From positions 1 through 31,928 of the forward strand of contig CAZVWS010000023.1 of assembly GCA_964631255.1 (NCBI GenBank): a stretch of DNA of 31,928 nucleotides, given 5' to 3'. Under the pieces are notes generated by a model. That model did not search any database, was not told where the DNA came from, and saw only the letters and a program-made list of their open reading frames with translations. Below are positions 26,034-31,928 of the stretch, in pieces (positions within the stretch are counted from its first letter, which is position 1; every line of letters begins with the position of its first letter). Both the position numbers and the translations under genes were made by a program. Source of the stretch: JBGZFC01 sp964631255. GTDB taxonomy: Bacteria; Bacteroidota; Bacteroidia; Bacteroidales; Dysgonomonadaceae.

Positions 26034-26064
26034 GTGCTTTTTTTAAAGAGATGATATGTTTTTT

Positions 26065-26628
26065 TTATTTTGCTAAAAATTGCCGGATGAGTTGCATGGT
26101 TTCTGTTTTTGCACGATCAAAATCGTCGTTATGTATAATGGCATCAAATTGTGGTGCAAAACTCATTTCGTATTCTGCTTTAGCCAATCGGTTATCAATG
26201 ATTTCGGGCGAATCGGTACCTCGTTTTTCCAATCGCTGACGCAATGTTTCTACCGACGGTGGCATCACGAAAATGCTGAGAGCCTTGTCTTTATAGTAGT
26301 TTTTAATATTAATTCCGCCAATACAATCCACATCGAACACCACATTTTTACCTTGGGCAAGTTTGTTTTCCACTTCGCTTTTGAGTGTGCCGTAAAAATT
26401 ATCTTCGTACACCTCTTCATATTCCAAAAAATCGTTGTTTGAAATGTGTTTGCGAAACTCGTCGGGAGTAAGAAAATAATATTCCACTCCATCTTTTTCG
26501 TCGCCACGAGGTTTTCTGCTGGTGGCGGAAATGGAAAAATGTAAATTCAAATCTTGGTTGAGTAAATATCTGATTAGCGTAGATTTACCCGAACCCGATG
26601 GTGCCGAAAAGATAATTAATTTTGCCAT
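26065..26628 (-). CDS. gmk: Guanylate kinase
   Basis: This 187-residue cytoplasmic enzyme phosphorylates GMP to GDP with ATP. The P-loop is SAPSGSGKST (8-17), the GMP-binding stretch includes SATSRKPRGDEKDGVEYYF, and the lid region carries LRQRLEKRGTDSPEII. Length and motif order are standard. It follows yicC with a 38-bp gap, an arrangement common in bacteria. Confidence 0.97.
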   Translation of the reverse strand: MAKLIIFSAPSGSGKSTLIRYLLNQDLNLHFSISATSRKPRGDEKDGVEYYFLTPDEFRKHISNNDFLEYEEVYEDNFYGTLKSEVENKLAQGKNVVFDVDCIGGINIKNYYKDKALSIFVMPPSVETLRQRLEKRGTDSPEIIDNRLAKAEYEMSFAPQFDAIIHNDDFDRAKTETMQLIRQFLAK

Positions 26629-26666
26629 TATTTTGTTGTTTTTTATGGAGTTAACGTGCTTATTAT

Positions 26667-27539
26667 TTACAACACGTTGAGCACTTGCTCTTTTATTTGT
26701 TCCAATTCGTCTTTCATTTGCACTACAATTCGTTGCATTTCCGAGTGATTTGATTTCGAGCCTAATGTATTGATTTCGCGCCCAATTTCTTGCGTAATGA
26801 AACCCAGTTTTTTCCCTTGAGATGTATTCTCGTTTAGCGTCTCAATAAAATAGTTCAAATGATTGGTCAGGCGATTTTTTTCTTCGCTCACGTCCAATTT
26901 TTCTATGTAATAAATCATCTCTTGTTCAAACCTGTTTTTGTCGTAATCGGCATTTCCCAGATTGGATAATCCTTCGGCAATTTTGGTTTTCACTCTTTCC
27001 AAACGTTCCGGTTCAAGAGGTTCCAAGTCTTTTTGTAGTGAACGAATGTTTTCAATTTTTTCTATCAACAATTTCTCCAACATAGCACCTTCCTGCAACC
27101 GGAATTCGATGAGTTTTTCTACCGATTCGTGAATCGATTTTTCAATGATATTCCATTCATTTTCATCCGGTTCGTCAACTTCTTGTTTCATCACTTCGGG
27201 CAGTTGCAACAAGGTGGAAATCCAATCTTGGGGTTCGGCTATTCCCATTTCGGCTGTAAGCGGCTTTAAATCTTGCAAATACTGTTTCAGTACATCGTGA
27301 TTTATTTTGGTAGATATATTTTTGGAAATGGTTTCTACGTTGATGGTAAAATCTACTTTGCCACGTTGAAGCATGCGCGAAAGGTAGTTTCTGAGCGAAA
27401 TGTCTTTTTCTTTATATATATACGGCAAACGGGTAGATAGGTCTAATTGTTTGCTGTTGAGAGATTTAATCTCGATGGTTATTTTCCTATTAGGTAGCTC
27501 GGCAACTGCTTTGCCGTATCCGGTCATTGATTGTATCAT
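26667..27539 (-). CDS. YicC/YloC-family endoribonuclease
   Basis: This 290-residue protein starts with the family hallmark SMTGYGKA (4-11) and has a long helical middle and the conserved C-terminal GREINTLGSKSNHSEMQRIVVQMKDE region. YicC-type proteins are endoribonucleases implicated in small-RNA and mRNA turnover (established knowledge). It is the first gene of a run continuing into gmk. A TAnnTTTG element lies 15 bases before its ATG. Confidence 0.94.
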   Translation of the reverse strand: MIQSMTGYGKAVAELPNRKITIEIKSLNSKQLDLSTRLPYIYKEKDISLRNYLSRMLQRGKVDFTINVETISKNISTKINHDVLKQYLQDLKPLTAEMGIAEPQDWISTLLQLPEVMKQEVDEPDENEWNIIEKSIHESVEKLIEFRLQEGAMLEKLLIEKIENIRSLQKDLEPLEPERLERVKTKIAEGLSNLGNADYDKNRFEQEMIYYIEKLDVSEEKNRLTNHLNYFIETLNENTSQGKKLGFITQEIGREINTLGSKSNHSEMQRIVVQMKDELEQIKEQVLNVL

Positions 27540-27553
27540 GTCTATATTTTTTA

Positions 27554-27561
27554 CAAAGGTA
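27554..27561 (-). promoter_or_regulatory. Putative -7 promoter element of yicC-gmk (TACCTTTG)
   Basis: The minus strand reads TACCTTTG 15 bases before ATG 27539. This implies a leader of only a few bases. No -33 TTTG is visible. Confidence 0.4.
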
Positions 27562-27649
27562 ATAAAAAACGCTTTATCTTGTTCTATTATTCATTCGTTA
27601 CGTCTTTTGTGAAGTTGGTTTGTATTAGTATTTCGAAGAAATAGGGTTG

Positions 27650-29143
27650 TTATGTGTTGATAAGATTTTGTTTTTCAACGCCTTCTACATATATTGCTTT
27701 GTGAGGAATGGCGGGACAGACGTATTCGCACGCGCCACATCCGATACAAATTTGTGGTTCTATTTCGGGAATGGTTAGCGAGTTTTTGTAAGGAACCATT
27801 CGTACGGCTTTTGTAGGACAAAGCTCGGCACACGCGCCACATTTTCGGTTATCGTAATTGACAATGCAATTCTCTATAACAAAATGAACTACACCTATTT
27901 GCGTGCGTTGTTTTTTCTCTTTCGAAATGGGAATAAGTGCATCGGTAGGGCACATATCGCTACAAATTACACAGTCGAAATTGCAAAAACCATTATCGAA
28001 ACTCAGTTTTGGTTGCATCATGCCACCCAAGCCATATTCCAGCAATGCGGGACGAATTATTTGCGACGGACATTTGCTCACGCACAAGTGGCAGGAGATA
28101 CATTTTTGATTAAAGCTATCCAAATCGATAGCTCCCGGTGGTGCTACGGGCATTTTTCGTTGTAGCGTGCGTTTAGGTAATATGTTTTGTGCGAATAGGT
28201 TGCTTGCCGCCACACCCGTGAGTAATGTCGTTTGTAAAAAACGCCGCTTCGATACATCTATTGTTGGTTTATCAGTTTTGGACAAATAGCTGATTTCGTG
28301 TTCAGTAGATTTATTTTTCCTGACCGGTGTAAATTTGTATTTCATAGCATTTCGGTTGCAAACTTCAATGCAATTGAAACACGATACGCACCGACTATAA
28401 TCTATCTTCGTGTTCTTCGAGTCGATACACGATGCCTTGCACTTCATCGAGCATAAACCGCACGAGTTGCACTTTTCTGAAACAAACGTAGGTTTAAATA
28501 TCGAAAAACGACTCAGAAAACCCAAAATTGTGCCCACGGGGCAAATGGTGTTGCAGTAGGTTCTGCCGTTGCGCCACGATAAAATGCCAATGGCAACGAA
28601 AGTGATGAGCGCCACGATAAAAGACAATGCACCAAATGAATAGATTTTTACTTGTTTGAATGTGTAATTATCGAACGATGAAAATAGCCTGTCCAACCAA
28701 TTGTTACCTTGTAAATATGCCGGTCTGAAAAGATGTGTAGCAATGCGTCCGTAAGCCCCGTAAGGATCTAATAGAGCAACCAAAAATGTGAATCCGAAAA
28801 GGAAACCAATGACTGTAATCGAAAAAATAGTCCAACGCAAAATCTTTTTTTCGGAAACAAAATGGAATTTTTTTCGCTTGTTCATTTTTTTAGAAAACCA
28901 CGAAATTATATCTTGTAAAATGCCTAATGGACAGATGGATGAGCAATAAACTCTACCCAAAATCAACGTGAGCAAAACCAGTGCTGCCAAAATCCAAACG
29001 TGAACAGACAATAGTGCAGAAACAAATTGAATATCAGCGATAAAATGTAAATTTTGTGGCAAAATGCCGGCAAAATCGATAAAATAAAACGTTATCCAGG
29101 CAAATAGCAAAATGGAAACGGCAATACGTATTTTTTTTAACAT
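27650..29143 (-). CDS. Membrane polyferredoxin, NapH-like domain fused to NapG/MauM-like ferredoxin domain
   Basis: With ATG 29143 the protein has 497 residues. The first half has about four to five membrane helices with two CxxxCP motifs (CSSICPLG and CNTICPVG) typical of NapH-type electron-transfer proteins, then two [4Fe-4S] ferredoxin motifs (CNSCGLCSMKC, CVSCFNCIEVC). Next is a Tat-like stretch KRRFLQ followed by a hydrophobic segment (about 299-318), then further cysteine motifs (CISCHLCVSKC, CNFDCVICSDMC, CGACAELC, CIGCGACEYVC) like NapG/MauM. It probably moves electrons across or along the membrane; no reductase partner is next to it. The longer frame to 29251 was not used because a promoter element lies inside it and ATG 29143 begins directly with the first helix. 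Confidence 0.8.
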   Translation of the reverse strand: MLKKIRIAVSILLFAWITFYFIDFAGILPQNLHFIADIQFVSALLSVHVWILAALVLLTLILGRVYCSSICPLGILQDIISWFSKKMNKRKKFHFVSEKKILRWTIFSITVIGFLFGFTFLVALLDPYGAYGRIATHLFRPAYLQGNNWLDRLFSSFDNYTFKQVKIYSFGALSFIVALITFVAIGILSWRNGRTYCNTICPVGTILGFLSRFSIFKPTFVSEKCNSCGLCSMKCKASCIDSKNTKIDYSRCVSCFNCIEVCNRNAMKYKFTPVRKNKSTEHEISYLSKTDKPTIDVSKRRFLQTTLLTGVAASNLFAQNILPKRTLQRKMPVAPPGAIDLDSFNQKCISCHLCVSKCPSQIIRPALLEYGLGGMMQPKLSFDNGFCNFDCVICSDMCPTDALIPISKEKKQRTQIGVVHFVIENCIVNYDNRKCGACAELCPTKAVRMVPYKNSLTIPEIEPQICIGCGACEYVCPAIPHKAIYVEGVEKQNLINT

Positions 29144-29213
29144 AATCTGCGTAAATGAATCAATAAATACTCCATTTCGGGGAAAATCTGTTTGCAAACC
29201 GAGCAAACAACTA

Positions 29214-29221
29214 CAAATGTA
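29214..29221 (-). promoter_or_regulatory. Putative -7 promoter element of the polyferredoxin gene (TACATTTG)
   Basis: The minus strand reads TACATTTG 70 bases before ATG 29143. It supports the shorter start because the longer frame would extend upstream of it. Confidence 0.45.
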
Positions 29222-29352
29222 TGTAAAATACTTCAAAATGGATTGCTTCAATAGTTATTTATTGTTTAAAAAACACAAAACAGGAATAGCGTAAAAAGCA
29301 GTAATAAGTTCAATTTTTTATGATAGAATCAACATTTTATCAAATCTTTTTG

Positions 29353-29360
29353 TAAGTTTG
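29353..29360 (+). promoter_or_regulatory. Putative -7 promoter element of the DUF4230 gene (TAAGTTTG)
   Basis: A perfect TAnnTTTG match lies 78 bases before ATG 29439, in the divergent gap from the polyferredoxin gene. No -33 TTTG at normal spacing. Confidence 0.4.
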
Positions 29361-29438
29361 TGGCGATATAGACGAAAATATGGATAAACGTGTTTTTTTA
29401 AGAAAAAACACATTCCCCAATTAATAAAAAACACAAAA

Positions 29439-30056
29439 ATGGAAAAAGCAAAAAGTAGTAAATTTTCGACTATTTTTTTTCTGATTACAACTGTTATTTT
29501 AGCATTTTTGCTGATTGTAAACAAATCGGAAAACTCGAAACTCAACCAATATAACTCCTCCACGGTATTAAACAAAATAGTTTATATACAAGAACTTGCA
29601 TTGGTAAAACACAATTATATCGGTGTTATTGGATACAACGATTCCAAAAAAATTATGAATATTGCCGTGCCGCTTACCGAGAAATTTTTTCTGTTGAAAT
29701 ATAGCGGTTACATCAAAGCGGGAGTCGATTTTAGCAATATCTTGGTAGAGGCAGACAGCAAACAAAAATCGGTGCACGTCATTGTGCCAAAGGCAAAAAT
29801 TTTGGATGTGGTAATCGACGAAAAATCAATAAAAGTGTATAACGAAAGCGATAATGCATTCAATCCCATACGAATAACCGACTATAACGATGCAATAAAA
29901 AAAGAAAAAGAAATCATGCGAAGAGAGGCAATCAGGGAAGGAATTTTGGTTGATGCCAACAAACAGGCAAAACTAGCCATTTCCTCTTTGCTCAAAGAGA
30001 TGGGATTTGAAGATATCACTATTACCGAAGAAATTGTATTGCCAAAACCCAATTAA
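29439..30056 (+). CDS. DUF4230-family membrane-anchored protein
   Basis: This 205-residue protein has one N-terminal hydrophobic helix (about 10-29) and an exported soluble domain. The domain order, with IQELALVKHNYIGVIGY, the KYSGYIKAGVDFSNI stretch, VHVIVPKAKILDVVIDE and a C-terminal helix ending in LLKEMGFEDITI, matches DUF4230 proteins common in Bacteroidota and Firmicutes. Their biochemical role is not established. The anchored topology suggests work on the outer face of the inner membrane. It is followed after 155 bp by another membrane protein whose leader carries the heptamer repeat. Confidence 0.83.
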   Translation: MEKAKSSKFSTIFFLITTVILAFLLIVNKSENSKLNQYNSSTVLNKIVYIQELALVKHNYIGVIGYNDSKKIMNIAVPLTEKFFLLKYSGYIKAGVDFSNILVEADSKQKSVHVIVPKAKILDVVIDEKSIKVYNESDNAFNPIRITDYNDAIKKEKEIMRREAIREGILVDANKQAKLAISSLLKEMGFEDITITEEIVLPKPN

Positions 30057-30159
30057 TTAAAAACGAATTGAGCATGTAAATCACTTGCACACAAGAAAAT
30101 GATTGTATTATAAAGGCGGAAGATTCTAAACAAAAAAAGATAAACATTTTAGAAAAAAG

Positions 30160-30211
30160 TCTTTAATCTTGTCTCTTGTTTCTTGATTCTTGATTCTAAA
30201 ATAGTAAACAA
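30160..30211 (+). repeat. Heptamer-repeat leader element, copy 2
   Basis: Five 7-bp units start at 30160, 30167, 30174, 30181 and 30188, all beginning TCTT and mostly TCTTGNY. The tail TCTAAAATAGTAAACAA (30195-30211) then abuts ATG 30212. The tail differs from copy 1 (9214-9230) at one base in 17. Number of units, order, tail and distance to the start codon are the same in both copies. Confidence 0.8.
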
Positions 30212-30733
30212 ATGAAATTTACGACCAAACTTTTCTTGACTTGGATATCTATTTTTCTCCTTTTCTTTGTTGCTGTTATCGGCATACTGAATCTGTTTTG
30301 GGGAATTGAAATATCCTTTTTCCGACTGGCAATCGTGTTTTTTATAGCCGGAATTTTACCGCCCGGTATCATTACATTGTTCTTTTATAAGCGGTTAGAT
30401 TATATGGAGTCAGAAAATATACAACCTCCCGCTTTCAAAGGTCAAAAACAAGTGGAGTACAAGTGCTCGTTGCGTTCCAAAAATCATTTCGATGAAATTA
30501 TGCTCCGGGTGGATAAAACTTGGATTATCTCGTTTTCTGACAGGGAAAATCAGGTGCTGAAATTCAGAACCGATACGCGCACATTGTCGTGGGGAATAGG
30601 TGGATATATACGGCTGAAAGAAGACAACAAAGTAACGGTAATTGTTTATCCGATGCACGCCGACTCCAAACGCGAAGAGCAATATCTGTACCAAACACTG
30701 CGGTTGATGCGTGTTGTACTCAATCCTCGGTAG
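30212..30733 (+). CDS. Small membrane protein of unknown function
   Basis: This 173-residue protein has two hydrophobic helices (about 6-30 and 36-58) separated by a short loop, then a soluble domain of about 110 residues. That domain has alternating strands with aromatic and charged residues (KTWIISFSDRENQVLKF, RTLSWGIGGYIRLKED, KVTVIVYPMHADSKREEQ) and a final helix. It is probably an inner-membrane protein with the domain in the cytoplasm, judged from the basic residues after helix 2. I do not recognise a family. Its start codon is the end of a heptamer-repeat leader. Its last 14 bp overlap the convergent GNAT gene. Confidence 0.72.
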   Translation: MKFTTKLFLTWISIFLLFFVAVIGILNLFWGIEISFFRLAIVFFIAGILPPGIITLFFYKRLDYMESENIQPPAFKGQKQVEYKCSLRSKNHFDEIMLRVDKTWIISFSDRENQVLKFRTDTRTLSWGIGGYIRLKEDNKVTVIVYPMHADSKREEQYLYQTLRLMRVVLNPR

Positions 30734-31265
30734 CGTGTCCTTCGCAATATAAAATCACTTTTTGGTTGATGAAATCCAAAAAATTGTTGTGTTGCTCTTT
30801 GGTTATCATTTTCGGATAACTCAAAATAAGCAACTCGATGGGTTGTGCTTCCAACCGATAGGGTAAGTGCACAAATCGATAAGGTGTTAGTGCAAAGCCC
30901 GCTCGCTCATAAAATTGCAATCTTCTTACCGAAAGTTCGTTTACCAAAGGGTCAATTTCCAGAATAATGGTGTGTTCTGTGTCGCGCAAAAAATGTAGGA
31001 TTTGAGAACCGTAGCCTTGCCCGCGCAATTCGGGATTGACAGCCAAATATTCCAAATATCGATACGAATCCCATTCCCAGAAAAAAAGTATTCCAACCAA
31101 TTTGCTACCTTCCCAAATAGAAAGGGGGAAAAATTGAGAATCGGCACTAGCTCTGATATGGTCGTCAATTTTTCTTCTTTCGGCTACCGGGAAACTCTGT
31201 TCGTAAAGTTCCCAGACTTTTTTCCACCTGACTGTATCTGATTGATTGATTTGTAAAAATTCCAT
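30720..31265 (-). CDS. GNAT-family N-acetyltransferase
   Basis: This 181-residue protein has the GNAT fold order: an N-terminal helix with substrate residues (WELYEQSFPVAERR), strand 4 LEYLAVNPEL, the acetyl-CoA pyrophosphate loop RGQGYG (81-86), and NELSVRRLQFYERAGF before the last strands. It would transfer an acetyl group from acetyl-CoA to an amine; the acceptor is unknown. The gene has its own -7 element just upstream and converges on the small membrane protein gene with a 14-bp overlap of 3' ends. Confidence 0.88.
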   Translation of the reverse strand: MEFLQINQSDTVRWKKVWELYEQSFPVAERRKIDDHIRASADSQFFPLSIWEGSKLVGILFFWEWDSYRYLEYLAVNPELRGQGYGSQILHFLRDTEHTIILEIDPLVNELSVRRLQFYERAGFALTPYRFVHLPYRLEAQPIELLILSYPKMITKEQHNNFLDFINQKVILYCEGHATED

Positions 31266-31283
31266 TTTCTGACTACTTTCTCA

Positions 31284-31291
31284 CAAATGTA
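31284..31291 (-). promoter_or_regulatory. Putative -7 promoter element of the GNAT gene (TACATTTG)
   Basis: The minus strand reads TACATTTG 19 bases before ATG 31265, implying a short leader. The upstream DsbA-like gene ends 36 bases further, so the GNAT gene may also receive read-through. Confidence 0.4.
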
Positions 31292-31326
31292 TGAAAAAAA
31301 ACGATAGGAAGCGGGCTTTTTATTTT

Positions 31327-31928
31327 TTATATTTCACATACACCGTCGGCGTTGCACGATTTTCCTTTTCTTACGTTACTGTTGTTGCTGTTGCTATACG
31401 ATTTGTTGAGCGTTTCCAAGAAAACATCTACCGATTCAGAACCTATGATGGCACTTTTTCTGTCGAATAAAAAAGTAGGAACAGTATGTATGCCCAATTG
31501 GTTGGCTTCGGCTATATCATCCAAAACTTCAGCACGAAAATCGTTGCCAAGCAGCATTTCTCTTACCTGTTTCTCGTCTAAGCCAACACTCGCACCTGTT
31601 TCTACCAAAAAATCGATATCGCTGTAATCTATGGCATCTTCAAAATAGGCTTTTGATATTTTGGAAAGCACTGTGGAGCCCAGATTTTGCTTTGCAGCAA
31701 ATTTAATTAACCGATGGGCATCCATCGTGTTGGCAGCAAAAGCGTTGGGTAAGTTAAACTTTACACCTTCATCGTCAGCCAACTTTTGCAATTGGGCAAA
31801 CATTTGTTTCACAGCCGCTTCGGGATATCCGGCAGTTTGTGTCAAGTAATCAACAACCGGGTAACCTTTGCCCTTGTCGGGTAGATTTGGGTTTAGTTGA
31901 AACGCTTTTATTTGTAATTCTACTTCAT
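31327..31928 (-). CDS. DsbA/FrnE-family thioredoxin-fold oxidoreductase (5' partial)
   Basis: The visible part is 199 codons long and the N-terminus lies beyond the right edge. It opens with VELQIKAFQLNPNLPDKG, the strand after the active-site helix in FrnE-like proteins, so the expected CxxC active site is just outside the window. The helical insertion and the cis-proline loop HTVPTFLFD, followed by GSESVDVFLETL, are present. The C-terminus carries an extra cysteine pair C-NADGV-C, reminiscent of the additional C-terminal cysteine motif known in FrnE but with spacing CX5C. No membrane helix is visible; FrnE-type proteins are usually cytoplasmic, but the missing N-terminus prevents a decision. 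It probably reshuffles or forms disulfides. Confidence 0.85.
   Translation of the reverse strand, partial: EVELQIKAFQLNPNLPDKGKGYPVVDYLTQTAGYPEAAVKQMFAQLQKLADDEGVKFNLPNAFAANTMDAHRLIKFAAKQNLGSTVLSKISKAYFEDAIDYSDIDFLVETGASVGLDEKQVREMLLGNDFRAEVLDDIAEANQLGIHTVPTFLFDRKSAIIGSESVDVFLETLNKSYSNSNNSNVRKGKSCNADGVCEI

Noticed and set aside
29144..29251. Longer polyferredoxin start at 29251
   Set aside because: A TAnnTTTG promoter element at 29214-29221 lies inside the extension, and the shorter start gives a normal N-terminus leading straight into a membrane helix.

Overview
The window looks like a chromosomal segment from an anaerobic member of the Bacteroidota, probably Bacteroidales. The evidence is a type IX secretion (T9SS) C-terminal domain, an Oar-like TonB-dependent receptor, many leaders with the Bacteroidota -7 promoter element TAnnTTTG, A-rich start regions without clear Shine-Dalgarno sequences, and a DUF4230 protein. 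NfnAB, a Thi4 of the sulfide-using type and an NapH/NapG-like iron-sulfur protein point to anaerobic metabolism. I cannot name a genus. I see no rRNA, tRNA, transposase, phage gene or CRISPR array.

Layout, left to right. Positions 1-1051 (minus) hold a secreted T9SS-sorted protein that runs off the left edge and carries an in-frame TAA at codon 39. Positions 1314-4713 (plus) encode a large YfhO-family membrane protein overlapping a SAM methyltransferase. Positions 5025-10550 (plus) are a complete tripartite RND efflux operon: membrane-fusion protein, RND pump and TolC-like channel. Positions 10779-11790 (plus) hold a small zinc-ribbon protein and an orphan nucleotidyltransferase-like protein, closed by a symmetrical 18-bp terminator. 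Positions 11894-14199 (minus) encode NfnB and NfnA. Positions 14530-17856 (plus) encode the TonB-dependent receptor, followed by a strong terminator and two tandem related secreted proteins (18086-19366). Positions 19494-22904 (minus) are a tightly packed thiamin operon, thi4-thiE-thiC-thiD in transcription order, behind a TPP riboswitch. Positions 23146-27539 (minus) carry yicC, gmk, an esterase-like hydrolase, a BASS-family transporter and a CDF metal transporter with gaps of only 31 to 101 bp. Positions 27650-29143 (minus) encode a polyferredoxin membrane protein. After that come a DUF4230 protein, a small membrane protein, a GNAT acetyltransferase and a 5'-truncated DsbA/FrnE-like protein.

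How the genes work together. The efflux genes form one export machine. NfnAB links NADH, NADPH and ferredoxin pools by electron bifurcation. The thi genes make the pyrimidine and thiazole halves of thiamin and join them; Thi4 would use sulfide and NAD instead of the usual ThiG/ThiH/ThiS route, and the riboswitch shuts the operon down when TPP is plentiful.

The most unusual signal is a repeat leader found twice, 21 kb apart, at 9179-9233 and 30160-30214. Each copy has five degenerate 7-bp units (TCTTGNY-like), then a nearly identical A-rich tail, and ends exactly on the ATG of an envelope protein gene. Also worth a look are the in-frame stop in the T9SS gene, the His-type Thi4, the NapH/NapG fusion with an internal Tat-like motif, the orphan nucleotidyltransferase and a two-turn direct repeat upstream of the efflux operon.
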